DNA from: Alphaproteobacteria bacterium
Lineage (GTDB): Bacteria; Pseudomonadota; Alphaproteobacteria; Micropepsales; Micropepsaceae
Length of the DNA stretch: 64,000 nt
NCBI GenBank assembly: GCA_017983635.1
Contig: JAGOBA010000004.1
Location: 248,001 to 312,000, forward strand
Direction of reading: 5' to 3'
The translations under genes and the position numbers were made by a program. The notes below the pieces were generated by a model. That model was not told the origin of the DNA. It did not search any database and saw nothing but the letters and a program-made list of their open reading frames with translations. Positions 7,627 through 16,017 of this stretch are shown here, piece by piece. The stretch's first letter is position 1; every line of letters starts with the position of its first letter.

Positions 7627-8145
7627 TTAGCCGCCACCCGGACCGCTGTTGCCACCATGCTCACCGCCATCTTCATCGGTGTCAGGCTCATCGTCGTCGC
7701 CGCCTCCATGCTCACCGCCATCCTCGTCAATATCGGGCTCATCGTCGTCGCCGCCGTGCTCGCCGCCGTCTTCATCGACATCGTCGTCGTCACCCCCGTG
7801 CTCGCCGCCGTCTTCATCGACGTCGTCGTCGTCACCCCCGTGCTCGCCGCCGTCTTCATCGACATCGTCGTCGTCACCCCCGTGCTCGCCTCCATCTTCG
7901 CCAGCATCGTCGTCGTCGCCGTGCTCGCCACCGTCGTCCGCGTCATCATGGCCGCTGTTTTCGCTACGGCCGCTGTTAGCGCTGGGCCCGCTGTTCGAGC
8001 CATGCGTTTCGCAATCGTTCGATGAGGTGCCCGAGGAACAGGAACTGCTCGACGACGCTATGGCCGGTGCTGCGTCGAACGCTGCCAAAGCCCCGACAAT
8101 CGCAATCGTCGAAATGCCGTTCATCAAAATCACGGTCAGCCGCAT
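7627..8145 (-). CDS. Exported acidic repeat protein (Asp/Gly/His-rich)
   Basis: This small exported protein starts with a signal (MRLTVILMNGISTIAIVGALAAFDAAPAIA region), then a Ser-rich patch with three cysteines, then nearly perfect tandem units of about 14 residues of the type DDDDVDEDGGEHGG. At the DNA level the period is 42 bp (roughly 7650-7950). The start at 8145 follows CAGGAGA, which decides it over 8205. The dense Asp/Glu plus regular His suggest binding of divalent cations (Ca, Mn, Zn), as an inference from composition. It is probably co-transcribed with the barrel gene downstream. Unit number is likely to vary between strains. Confidence 0.72.
   Translation of the reverse strand: MRLTVILMNGISTIAIVGALAAFDAAPAIASSSSSCSSGTSSNDCETHGSNSGPSANSGRSENSGHDDADDGGEHGDDDDAGEDGGEHGGDDDDVDEDGGEHGGDDDDVDEDGGEHGGDDDDVDEDGGEHGGDDDEPDIDEDGGEHGGGDDDEPDTDEDGGEHGGNSGPGGG
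7650..7950. repeat. 42-bp coding tandem repeat
   Basis: Tandem 42-bp units within the acidic protein gene encode the 14-residue motif. The central units are almost identical at DNA level and the outer ones are more degenerate. The array is in frame throughout, so it is a coding minisatellite and not a CRISPR or intergenic repeat. Confidence 0.75.
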
Positions 8146-8205
8146 GGTAGTTCTCCTGTTCAGTTGGCGCGGATGCAGCCGCGAATCGGCAACTGCGGCG
8201 CGCAT

Positions 8206-8620
8206 GGGGGCTGAGCGAAAATCCGGTCTCCGGCGCTAGAAGTAAAGCAGGCATCGCGTGCATTTGTGTTGCGGACGCAAAGCGTTGTTGCGGCGCTACA
8301 AACACGGCCAAAAGCGACGAGCCGGATGACCTGTAAGGGGTTACAGGTAAGCGTGTTTGCGACAACGTCTCCTCAATCAGCATCGTCGCTTAAGTCGTTG
8401 CCACATCGGTCCTTTTGAGCGTTGGTTGGCGGCGGCGATCATACTGGGCCCATGAGCGCGTCTATCGTGAGCAAGCCGCACCGCTCTCGCGACGGTCACA
8501 ATGAACCGATTTCTTTGCAATCAGCCGGAATAAAATCCGGGTCAAAAATCGCAGTTTTTCGATGACTCTTACTTGCCGTCAAGGTCGGGCTTCGCCCGAA
8601 ACACGAACCGTTCCGGAAGT
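8206..8620. promoter_or_regulatory. Intergenic region with a perfect palindrome
   Basis: This 415-bp non-coding stretch lies upstream of the acidic protein gene and downstream of the subtilase gene. Its clearest element is the inverted repeat ACCTGTAA (8329-8336), spacer GGGG, TTACAGGT (8341-8348), about 185 bp upstream of the acidic protein start. It is plausible as an operator. A second small symmetry, CCGGA-ATAAAA-TCCGG, lies at 8525-8540. Confidence 0.35.
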
Positions 8621-10201
8621 TTAGCGCGGCAGATGGATGACGCCATAACCATAGACTGGGTCGCGCCCTGGCGCGCCGACGTCTTGCGCCTGTGCCTGAA
8701 GAGCATTCACCGCGTCCTGAGCCAACTGCGGGTCGGGTTTGCTGACCAATCGGGCCAGCGCGGCTGCCACGATCGGCGCAGCGTACGATGTCCCCGAAAC
8801 TCTCTCAACTTTGCCGGTATCGTTTGCGGCCAGCGTGTCGACGCCCGTTGCAGCGAAGTCGACGTAGTCGCCTTGGTTGGCATAGATATAGACGCGCTGA
8901 CGTCCATCAACGGCGGTCACGCCGACGACCTTGTGGTACGCCGCTGGATACTGCGGTGCGCCGCGCGGTCCTTCGTTGCCGACGGCAGCGACCAGCACAT
9001 GCCCGCGCGCGATCAGGCGCTCCGCCACGGCTTCCAGAATGGGATTTGCAGGCCCGGTAAGGCTCAGATTGATCACAGGCACTTCAAGCTGTGCTAGCCA
9101 ATCAAGGCCGCGCGCGATGGCGTCTGCCGACGCCAACTCCTTACCGTCGCCGGTCAAGGTGAACACATTCGCCGCTACGATCGTCGCCCCGGGCGCGGCT
9201 TCCGCGAGGCGCGACGCAACGGCGGTGCCGTGCTTGTCGATTTCCTGAACGCGCGCGCCGAACGCTCGCGATGTAACGGTGACTTGGCTAAGCAGCGGAT
9301 GCGTTCCATCTACGCCGGCGTCGATCAAGCCGATCTTGTCGTTGACCCGCGCCGCCGGCTTTGCACGCGGCGCTGGGTTGAGCGCCGCAGGGGGCAATGC
9401 CGGGCCGCGAGCCGGTTCGTACAGGTGGTTGTAAGTCACCTGTGCGCTGGGATCGAGTTCGTGCAGGGTTTTCATCACCTCGCCCGCCGATCCGTCACCC
9501 GGCACGGCCACACGCACAACGCGCAGGCCCAGTGCCGTCAGCTTGATGTCCTCAATTACCCGTAGGCCGCTGTTGCCGACGATCTTCGCAACATCGGCAA
9601 CGGACGTGACGAGGACGACTTCCCCCTCGCGCACGCGCTCGCCCCGCTCGTTGCGACCGGCGAAGTCGTCGTGCACATTCCCAGGTCCGGCGTTCGCGGA
9701 TGATCCACTGTTGGACCCAGAACCGGACTCGCCTGAACCGGAGTGTCCGGATCCGGAGTGGTTCGAACCCGAGGTGCCGGAGCCGCTGGATCCGGAACCC
9801 GAGTTGGAATGGGAATCGTCGCCGTCATCGTGTCCCGAACCGTGCCCACTTGAGCTGCTATCGCCCGAGTCGCTATCGCCGGAGCCACTGTCGTCCGAGC
9901 CGCCGGAACTGTCGCTGTCGCCTGAATCGTCGTCGCCATCGTCGCCGGAGCCACCGGGCGACGATCCGCCATCGTCGCTACCAGCGTCATCATCATGGCT
10001 GGTTGAGTCATCGGGCGATTCGTTCCCAACGTCGTCCGGTTCGGCGGCTTCCGGCGGGTCGTCACTGCTGCCGCCGGGGGTGCTGCCACTGCCACTGCCG
10101 CCCCCACCACTGCCTTTGGAGGCCAGCGCCAGGGGGGCGGACGCGAGCAGCAGGACGGCCGCCAGGGCGAGCCATCTCGATTTGGTTAATGAGGTCATCA
10201 T
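8621..10201 (-). CDS. S8 subtilisin-like serine protease with long Ser/Gly/Asp linker
   Basis: This is an exported subtilase of 526 residues. A signal peptide (WLALAAVLLLASAPLALA) is followed by about 170 residues of Gly, Ser, Asp, Asn and Pro low complexity. A short propeptide-like region (VRVAVPGDGSAGEVMKTLHELDP) and the catalytic domain come next. The triad is visible: Asp294 in IGLIDAGVDGTHP, His324 in DKHGTAVAS, Ser472 in VSGTSYAAP. The oxyanion Asn lies in AAVGNEGP. The linker may span the wall or bind ions. The gene diverges from the ECF sigma factor gene, with about 95 bp between the two starts, so shared control is likely. No RTX or autotransporter domain is present. Confidence 0.9.
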   Translation of the reverse strand: MMTSLTKSRWLALAAVLLLASAPLALASKGSGGGGSGSGSTPGGSSDDPPEAAEPDDVGNESPDDSTSHDDDAGSDDGGSSPGGSGDDGDDDSGDSDSSGGSDDSGSGDSDSGDSSSSGHGSGHDDGDDSHSNSGSGSSGSGTSGSNHSGSGHSGSGESGSGSNSGSSANAGPGNVHDDFAGRNERGERVREGEVVLVTSVADVAKIVGNSGLRVIEDIKLTALGLRVVRVAVPGDGSAGEVMKTLHELDPSAQVTYNHLYEPARGPALPPAALNPAPRAKPAARVNDKIGLIDAGVDGTHPLLSQVTVTSRAFGARVQEIDKHGTAVASRLAEAAPGATIVAANVFTLTGDGKELASADAIARGLDWLAQLEVPVINLSLTGPANPILEAVAERLIARGHVLVAAVGNEGPRGAPQYPAAYHKVVGVTAVDGRQRVYIYANQGDYVDFAATGVDTLAANDTGKVERVSGTSYAAPIVAAALARLVSKPDPQLAQDAVNALQAQAQDVGAPGRDPVYGYGVIHLPR

Positions 10202-10261
10202 GTTAGTGGATTCTAGAGGGAATCGGCCGAGGAGTCTTGCAGCATATTTGCGCGCAGCCTG

Positions 10262-10282
10262 GGAATAAGATCAGGTGGTGGT
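10262..10282 (+). promoter_or_regulatory. Candidate ECF-type promoter (GGAAT-N17-CGTT)
   Basis: GGAAT at 10262 is followed after 17 bases by CGTT, about 15 bp ahead of the sigma-factor start. The layout resembles ECF promoters. The same GGAATA core recurs upstream of the peroxidase genes and the second exporter operon, which suggests autoregulation. The site is very close to the start codon, so the real start may be a downstream codon. Confidence 0.3.
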
Positions 10283-10296
10283 TCGTTGTTACGGGA

Positions 10297-10842
10297 ATGC
10301 AAGTTGTGACCAGCCCACGTGATCAGCTTCGACGGGAGATTGCGCAGCATCTGCCGCGCCTTCGCCGGTTTGGCGCAGCGTTGGCCGGATCGCTGGAAGA
10401 TGGGGACGATGTCGTCCAAGCCGCGATCGAACGGGCATTGAACAAGGCCGACCTCTGGCAAGAGGGGACGCGCCTCGACAGCTGGCTGTTCAAGATCATG
10501 CAGAACCTGTGGAGAGACGAGTTGCGTAGGCGCAAAACAACGGATCGCAAGAATGCGCTGGATGGCGCGGCGACCGAAATCACGGTAGACGGCCGCCGGG
10601 TCGCTGAAACAATGTTAATGCTTAGCAAGACGCGCGAGCGTTTTGCACGCCTTCCGGAAGATCAGCGTCTGGCGCTCGCCCTGGTCGTGATCGACGGGCG
10701 GTCCTATCGTGAAGCGGCGGACCAGCTTGAGATTCCGATCGGGACGCTGATGAGCCGGTTGTCGCGCGCCCGCGAAGCGCTGCGGCAGATGATTGAACAA
10801 GACGGGTCGATGCCCGCGGTAGCGAATGCGAGTGCGAAATGA
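10297..10842 (+). CDS. ECF-type RNA polymerase sigma factor
   Basis: This sigma-70 family factor of about 181 residues contains region 2 (LRRFGAALAGSLEDGDDVVQAAIERAL, then DSWLFKIMQNLWRDELRRRK) and region 4 (LPEDQRLALALVVIDGRSYREAADQLEIPIGTLMSRLSRAREAL). Regions 1 and 3 are absent, as expected for an ECF factor. The start is set at ATG 10297; a TTG at 10237 adds residues not typical of the family. Its stop overlaps the start of the anti-sigma gene (ATGA), so the two are translationally coupled. It diverges from a secreted protease and lies near exporter genes, so envelope or secretion genes are likely targets. Confidence 0.9.
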   Translation: MQVVTSPRDQLRREIAQHLPRLRRFGAALAGSLEDGDDVVQAAIERALNKADLWQEGTRLDSWLFKIMQNLWRDELRRRKTTDRKNALDGAATEITVDGRRVAETMLMLSKTRERFARLPEDQRLALALVVIDGRSYREAADQLEIPIGTLMSRLSRAREALRQMIEQDGSMPAVANASAK

Positions 10843-11579
10843 CGAACCTGATCGACGAAACCCTGATGGCCTTCGCTGACGGCGAGCTTGACGAACAGGA
10901 AGCCGAAGCCGTCCGCATCGCCGTCGACAACGACGGTGCGCTTCGCGCCCGTCTCGAAGAGCTGCGTCAAGTCGACGAACTCTTGCGTGCCGCGTTCCCA
11001 GCGCCAGTCGATCAACCCGATCGATTTGCCGAGCTGTTGAAGGAATCGGAGGCGGCGACCCTGGTTCGGCTGGTGCCGAAGCCGCGTTTCGCGCCAAGCT
11101 GGATTCCGGCCGGCGCAGCGATCGCGGCCGGGTTTGTCGGTCTGATGGCCGGCAACATGTTGAGCGCGGGCTCCGGCGGCTTGGTGAGCGTCACCAACGG
11201 CGACGTACACGTGGCCGGCGTGGTTCAGTCGGTGCTGGCGCAGACGCCGGCCGGCGAGGTCGCGTACGAGCAGGGTTTTCGTGTGACTCCGGTGCTGAGT
11301 TTCGTCGCCAATGACGGCAGGCCTTGCCGCGAAGTGCGAATCGACGGGCACGACGCTGCTGCCCGTTTCGTCGCGTGCCGCAACAGCAAGGAAGGGGCCT
11401 GGGACGTCGAAGCGCTGGTGCGTTCGCCGGTCGACGATGCGCCCGACGCCTATCGTCAGGCCGGCGCCGAAAACGATCCCGTCATCGGCGCGGCCTTAGC
11501 CCGCCTCGGCGTGAAGTCCACAATGGACGCCGATGCCGAGCGCGAAGCGATCGCGCGCGGCTGGACGCAAGGCAACTAA
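10839..11579 (+). CDS. Anti-sigma factor, membrane-anchored
   Basis: This is a 246-residue predicted anti-sigma factor. It opens with the typical LMAFADGELDEQEAEAV segment that binds sigma factors. A single membrane span follows at about residues 88-108 (WIPAGAAIAAGFVGLMAGNML), with a periplasmic sensor part after it. The zinc anti-sigma motif (HxxxCxxC) is absent. Two cysteines in the periplasmic part (GRPCREV, RFVACRNS) could form a redox switch, which is speculative. It overlaps the sigma gene by 4 bp. A strong hairpin follows the stop. Confidence 0.85.
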   Translation: MTNLIDETLMAFADGELDEQEAEAVRIAVDNDGALRARLEELRQVDELLRAAFPAPVDQPDRFAELLKESEAATLVRLVPKPRFAPSWIPAGAAIAAGFVGLMAGNMLSAGSGGLVSVTNGDVHVAGVVQSVLAQTPAGEVAYEQGFRVTPVLSFVANDGRPCREVRIDGHDAAARFVACRNSKEGAWDVEALVRSPVDDAPDAYRQAGAENDPVIGAALARLGVKSTMDADAEREAIARGWTQGN

Positions 11580-11600
11580 AACCCGAACGCTTGAAGCAGA

Positions 11601-11624
11601 GCGTGGCGCTTATTCGCGCCACGC
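11601..11624. terminator. Hairpin between convergent genes
   Basis: GCGTGGCGC (11601-11609), loop TTATTC, GCGCCACGC (11616-11624) is a perfect 9-bp stem. It sits at the meeting point of the anti-sigma gene (+) and the HlyD gene (-), overlapping the last codons of the latter. It may act in both directions, although no T-tract follows. Confidence 0.45.
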
Positions 11625-12947
11625 ACGGTTGATGCTGTCCGTCAACGGCTGCGTTAGATAAGCCAACGCCGTACGGTCGCCGGTCTTGATCATCACCGCC
11701 GCCGGCATGCCGGGTGACAGCTGAACATCCTTCAGTTTCGCGATCTCGCTGTCGGGCACGTCGATATGCGCGACGAAGTAGGGGGCGTTCGTGCGCGGAT
11801 CCTGTAGCGCGTCGGCAGACACCAACGTCACCCGCCCCATGACAGGCAGTGTCGTGCGTTGGCTCAAACCCGTGAAGCGAATTTCCGTGTCGAGCCCGAT
11901 CTTTACGGCGTCCACGTCGTTCGGACGCAGTTGCACTTCGACCATCATGCGATCACCGGCGGGCACGATCTCGAGCACGGTCTCGCCGGGGCGCACAACG
12001 GAGCCGACGGTCAGCTTTGACGCGAACACGACCCCGGCCGAAGGTGCGCGGATCGTCATGCGCTCATAGGCAAACCGAGCGGCGCGATACTGTTCGCGCA
12101 AATTCGGCACCTTTGCCTCGACGTCGCGCAGCTCGTTTTGAATGACGGACTGCATCTGATTGCGCGCCTGCATCAGTTTCAGGTCGTTCTCAATGATGGC
12201 GCTGCGCGTGCGTGCGATCATGGCCGTTGTGCGGCCGGAGTTGCCGGAGAGCTGCGCGATGTCGCGCCGTAGCGAGAACACGCGCGTGCGCGTGGTGTAA
12301 CCCTTCTTGTAGAGTTCATCGACGACCTTGAGCTCGCTCGACGTCATCGCGATCTGCTGGGCCGCCGACGCGCGGTCCGATTCCAATCCGCGCAGCTCGT
12401 TCTTCAGCTGCTCTTGCTGTTCCTCGATGATGGACAGCTGCCCGCGCATTTCCATGCGCCGCGCGGCGAACAATTGCCTCTGACCCTCAAGGATGTCTTT
12501 GACCGCCGGCTGGGTTTTGGCGGCGGCAGTCAACTCCTCCGGCACGTCCGGCGCATCATGGTCTGCGGCTTCCGCGCGTAAGCGGGCTGCGCTCGCGAAC
12601 GCCAAATGAAAGGAATCGCGCGTGCGCGTGAAGCGGTCGGCCGCGTCCGCGTCTTCAAGTTCGACGAGCACATCGCCAGCCTTCACCAACGTACCGTCTT
12701 CGACTTTGAGCGTGCGGATTACCCCGCCGGTTGGGTGTTGAATTTGCTTGCGCTTGGACGCGACGACGACCTGGCCGTTCGCTACGACCGCGCCCGCAAT
12801 CGGCACTGTCGTACTCCACACGCCGAAGCCGCCGACGCAGAGCACGATGAGGCCAAAGCCCATCATCATTGCCCGCTTCGTGTTCGTCGTGGTGCCTGGC
12901 GTTCCGTTCGGAAAATTAGGCCTGCGCGGGCTCGGTTTAGCTTGCAT
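11610..12947 (-). CDS. HlyD-family type I secretion periplasmic adaptor (copy 1)
   Basis: This is the membrane-fusion subunit of a PrtDEF/LapBCE-like type I exporter, 445 residues long. A short cytoplasmic N-terminus precedes one membrane span (MGFGLIVLCVGGFGVWSTTVPIAG). It is followed by a split lipoyl domain (VVANGQVVVASKRKQIQHPTGG), a long coiled-coil hairpin at about residues 90-270 and a beta-barrel region. It ends AYLTQPLTDSINRAWRE, identical to the end of copy 2. It would bridge the inner-membrane ABC ATPase to an outer-membrane channel. The ATG at 12947 has GGAGG 6 bases upstream and overlaps the ATPase gene by 11 bp. Confidence 0.93.
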   Translation of the reverse strand: MQAKPSPRRPNFPNGTPGTTTNTKRAMMMGFGLIVLCVGGFGVWSTTVPIAGAVVANGQVVVASKRKQIQHPTGGVIRTLKVEDGTLVKAGDVLVELEDADAADRFTRTRDSFHLAFASAARLRAEAADHDAPDVPEELTAAAKTQPAVKDILEGQRQLFAARRMEMRGQLSIIEEQQEQLKNELRGLESDRASAAQQIAMTSSELKVVDELYKKGYTTRTRVFSLRRDIAQLSGNSGRTTAMIARTRSAIIENDLKLMQARNQMQSVIQNELRDVEAKVPNLREQYRAARFAYERMTIRAPSAGVVFASKLTVGSVVRPGETVLEIVPAGDRMMVEVQLRPNDVDAVKIGLDTEIRFTGLSQRTTLPVMGRVTLVSADALQDPRTNAPYFVAHIDVPDSEIAKLKDVQLSPGMPAAVMIKTGDRTALAYLTQPLTDSINRAWRE

Positions 12948-14682
12948 AACGCGCCTCCAGATTCGTGACGTTGGTTGCAGTGGCGGCAGCCGCCGGCGTG
13001 CGAGCCGCCTGCTGTGCCGCTCGGTTCAGCGAGGCGAGGACTTCGTCGCGCGGCCCGAAGAACATGAGCTCACCGTTTCGCAGCACCGCCAGTTTATCGG
13101 CCACGGGCAGAATGGCCGGGCGATGCGTGACGATGACGACGGTGCGGCCTTGCTTCTTCAGAAATTCGACCGCGCGCCGCAATTCAGCCTCGCCGGTGGC
13201 GTCGAGGTTTGCGTTCGGCTCGTCCAGAACGACCACCTTCGTGTTGCCGTAGATCGCGCGCGCGAGGCCGACGCGTTGCCGCTGGCCGCCGGACAACAAC
13301 TTGCCGCGCTCGCCGATGACCGTGTCGTAGCCGTTCGGCAGACCCAAGATGAACTCGTGCGCGCCTGCAATCTTGGCGGCCTCGACGATCGCGTTCGAGT
13401 CATGCGCCCCGTAACGTGAGATGTTTTCCGCGACCGTGCCGTCTAAGAGCTCGACGTCCTGCGCCAGGTAGCCGACATAAGGTCCGATCTCGCTCGACGG
13501 CCAATCCGAAACTTCCGCACCGTCGAGGCGCACGTTGCCCGAGGTGGGCTTCCAGCCGCCGATCATCAGCCGCGCCAGCGTCGACTTACCGGTGCCCGTG
13601 GGTCCGATGATGCCCAGTGCTTCGCCGGCCGCGAGTTCGAACGAAATCCCCTTCAGGATCGGCTCCTTCGTGCCATCGAACCGCATCGTTACGTCTTCCA
13701 GCTTGAACACGCCTTCCGGCGGCGGCAGCTCGGTACGTCCGGCTGTGTCGGAAACGCGCAACACTGCATTCAGCCGCGCATAGGCCTGACGCGCTTGCAC
13801 GAAGCTCTTCCACTGACCGATCGTCGCTTCGATCGGCGCCAGCGCGCGGCCCATGATGATCGACGCGGCGATGATGGCGCCCGAAGAGATTTGATTGTCG
13901 AGCGCGAGCCAAGCGCCAAGCGCCAGCGAGAAAATCTGCAGAGCTTGGCGGCAAAGCTTTGCCGCCGAGTTCAGCCGCGTGCCGCGATCGCTGGCGAGAG
14001 CTTGCCAGGCGATGCTGGCCTCGTGATGTTCCTGCCAGCGGCGCTGCAGGTTCTTCGCCATGCCCATCGCGCGGGCGGACTCGGAGTTGTTGTGCAGCGT
14101 GCCGGTGAAGTACTCGGAATCGCGATGCGCCGTTGCCGCCTCGCCGAGAGCGCCCCGGGTCGCCAGTTCACTCAGATAGGTCAGCATCAGAATGACCACC
14201 GCGCCGCCGAGCGCGAGCGCGCCGAGCAAAGGGTGGATCATGAACACAAAGAGCAAAAAGATCGGCGTCCACGGCGCGTCGAACATCGCGATGAGCCCGG
14301 GTCCGGTCAAAAACGTGCGTACGGCGTCGAGATCGCGCAACCCTTGCGCGGAGGAGAGCTTCTGGTCCTTCATCTCGAGCGAGAGTCCGAACGTTGCGCC
14401 CGCCAACTCGCTGTCGAGCTTTGCCCCGACCCGGATCAGCAAATCAGAACGCGCGATCTCGAGCAGCGACTGAAATACCAGAACGCCGACCGCAAGGATT
14501 GTTAGAAAGATCAGCGTGTCCTTGCTTTGCGAGGACATGACGCGATCGTAAACCTGCTGCATGAACAGCGGGCCGTTCAGCATCGCCAGATTGATAAAGA
14601 AGCTGAAAACGCCGACGCTGATGAAGACGCGCCGCGAGCGGTAAAGCGCGCGCATCAACAAGCTGCTTCGTTGGTCCGTCAT
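12937..14682 (-). CDS. Type I secretion ABC transporter, PrtD-like (copy 1)
   Basis: This is the inner-membrane permease-ATPase of a type I secretion system, 581 residues. It has six membrane helices in the first half (starting SVGVFSFFINLAMLNGPLFM). The ATPase domain has Walker A GPTGTGKSTLARL near residue 359, signature LSGGQRQRVGLARA near 464 and Walker B VVVLDEPNANLD near 482, with the switch His in VIVTHRP. There is no C39 peptidase domain, which fits export of RTX proteins with uncleaved C-terminal signals. The start is set at ATG 14682 with CTGGAG upstream; the frame remains open to 15156 but that extension is not protein-like. RTX proteins encoded nearby are the natural cargo. Confidence 0.93.
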   Translation of the reverse strand: MTDQRSSLLMRALYRSRRVFISVGVFSFFINLAMLNGPLFMQQVYDRVMSSQSKDTLIFLTILAVGVLVFQSLLEIARSDLLIRVGAKLDSELAGATFGLSLEMKDQKLSSAQGLRDLDAVRTFLTGPGLIAMFDAPWTPIFLLFVFMIHPLLGALALGGAVVILMLTYLSELATRGALGEAATAHRDSEYFTGTLHNNSESARAMGMAKNLQRRWQEHHEASIAWQALASDRGTRLNSAAKLCRQALQIFSLALGAWLALDNQISSGAIIAASIIMGRALAPIEATIGQWKSFVQARQAYARLNAVLRVSDTAGRTELPPPEGVFKLEDVTMRFDGTKEPILKGISFELAAGEALGIIGPTGTGKSTLARLMIGGWKPTSGNVRLDGAEVSDWPSSEIGPYVGYLAQDVELLDGTVAENISRYGAHDSNAIVEAAKIAGAHEFILGLPNGYDTVIGERGKLLSGGQRQRVGLARAIYGNTKVVVLDEPNANLDATGEAELRRAVEFLKKQGRTVVIVTHRPAILPVADKLAVLRNGELMFFGPRDEVLASLNRAAQQAARTPAAAATATNVTNLEARYAS

Positions 14683-14952
14683 AGAGGCTCCAGGGGATGA
14701 AATCCGTCCCGAGCTCCGGACTGCAGGGACCGCGCCATTCCGCCGTTCGAATGCCCCTACGGGGGCGGGGAGGGGCGGATTGCCGCCTATATCTCGTCCG
14801 CTTTTGCGGCAACTGGTTAGCAACTCGTAAATGAGCGGATCGTCCGATCGACGTAACTTTCCCAATTCGGCACAGCCGAAGCGATGAGCTATACAAATGC
14901 AGAGACAGCGCGGATAGGATATCGTGGCGCGGTAGCAGGGTGGGGATCTCCG

Positions 14953-15585
14953 GTGAAGCAGTGCAGACTTTTCGGCGGCATTATGGCGCTCAGCCTTGCG
15001 TTCGGCATGGCCGAAGCTGCGGCCCCCAAGGCCGAAAGCGTCAGCGCACTCGGAAAAGGTGTCGATGAGGTTGTGCTCACCAGCGACGCCGGTGTGCAGG
15101 TGCGTTGGCACGAGCTGAAGGGAAAGCCGCGCGCCGTGTTTTTCGGCTTCACCCACTGTCCGGTGATTTGCCCCGTCACCGTCTACGAAATCGACGCGGC
15201 CTTGGCCAAGATTGGCAAGCCCGCCGACAACGTCCAGGTTATTTTCGTGTCGCTTGATCCCGCGCGCGACACGCCGGCCGTGTTGAAGAACTACTTCTCC
15301 GGCTTCAATGGCCGCGTTCGTGCGCTGACCGGAACAGCGCAGAGTACCGCCCGGATCGCCAAGGCATTTGAGGTGGAGTATGATCGTGTCCCCCTAACCG
15401 GCAAGGACTACACGCTCGATCACACGGCAGCTGTGTTTTTGGTCGATGAGGCGGGTGCGGTCACGGATACCGTCGCGTACGGCGCCGGGCCCGACGTCAT
15501 GGCCGCCCGGCTACGGCTTTTGCTGAAGCTGCCGGCCGCCGCGCCAGTTGCGAATGGACCGCAACAGGCCCCGGAAAAGCCCTAA
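14953..15585 (+). CDS. SCO1/SenC-family copper chaperone-like protein
   Basis: This SCO1/SenC thioredoxin-fold protein has the copper/redox motif CPVIC (FFGFTHCPVICPVTVYEID) and the distal His in KDYTLDHTAAVFLVD, the three classical Cu ligands. VIFVSLDPARDTPAVLKNY is a further family hallmark. GTG 14953 is preferred because GGGGA lies 7 bases upstream and a signal sequence follows (LFGGIMALSLAFGMAEAA). ATG 14884 is the alternative. It faces away from exporter copy 1. It lacks the cytochrome c domain present in the two SCO proteins further right. Confidence 0.88.
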   Translation: MKQCRLFGGIMALSLAFGMAEAAAPKAESVSALGKGVDEVVLTSDAGVQVRWHELKGKPRAVFFGFTHCPVICPVTVYEIDAALAKIGKPADNVQVIFVSLDPARDTPAVLKNYFSGFNGRVRALTGTAQSTARIAKAFEVEYDRVPLTGKDYTLDHTAAVFLVDEAGAVTDTVAYGAGPDVMAARLRLLLKLPAAAPVANGPQQAPEKP

Positions 15586-15699
15586 ATTTGGCGGCGGAAA
15601 AGCCACAAGCGAAAAAATCTATTGACCTGACTATCTGCGCAGGCTCGAATTTGCTCGCACACGCTATCCTACGAAGGTCCAGGGGGGCGGGGAAGAAGA

Positions 15700-16014
15700 A
15701 TGAGCGGGCATCGCAATGTTGTTTCTATGAGCGATCTCAAGCCGGGCACACGGCGCGGCGGCGGCATGGTCGTTCTCGACCCGCAAGCGCAGGTCGCCAA
15801 ACGCATCAACGAGACCCTCGCGATGCTTTCCAAAACACGCGATCGCTTCGAGCGGTTGCCGGACAGCGACCGCGCGGCGCTGACGGCGGTCGTCATCGAT
15901 GGTCTATCGTATCGCGATGCGGCCGATCGCTTGAATCTCAGCGTCGATGCGCTGATGGCGCGCCTGTCGAACGCGCGCGAGTTGCTGCGCCTTATGATCG
16001 CGAGCGAAAACTAG
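15700..16014 (+). CDS. Sigma-70 region-4-only protein
   Basis: This 104-residue protein consists of a short basic leader and a sigma region 4 domain (LPDSDRAALTAVVIDGLSYRDAADRLNLSVDALMARLSNARELL). It resembles the C-terminal half of the ECF factor at 10297-10842: the shared run INETLAMLSKTRDRFERLP matches METMLMLSKTRERFARLP in layout. Region 2 is missing, so it cannot by itself melt a promoter. It may be a truncated duplicate, a competitor of the full sigma factor or a DNA-binding regulator. GGGGAAGAAG precedes the ATG, and it is convergent with exporter copy 2. It is intact, with no frameshift, which argues for some function. Confidence 0.72.
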   Translation: MSGHRNVVSMSDLKPGTRRGGGMVVLDPQAQVAKRINETLAMLSKTRDRFERLPDSDRAALTAVVIDGLSYRDAADRLNLSVDALMARLSNARELLRLMIASEN

Positions 16015-16017
16015 CCC

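Noticed and set aside
7650-7950. Possible CRISPR-like array
   Set aside because: The units are contiguous 42-bp coding repeats without unique spacers.
7649-8239. Ser/Pro- and Val/Ile-rich + frames across the acidic repeat
   Set aside because: They are antisense to the repeat gene. The minus frame has a signal peptide and a ribosome site, whereas these do not.
8525-8540. GGAATAA inside CCGGA-ATAAAA-TCCGG as a further ECF promoter
   Set aside because: It has no gene downstream on that strand and lacks a -10-like element at the right distance.
9543-10268. 241-codon Ser/Pro/Glu-rich + frame
   Set aside because: It is the complement of the Ser/Gly/Asp linker of the subtilase; low-complexity GC-rich DNA leaves all frames open.
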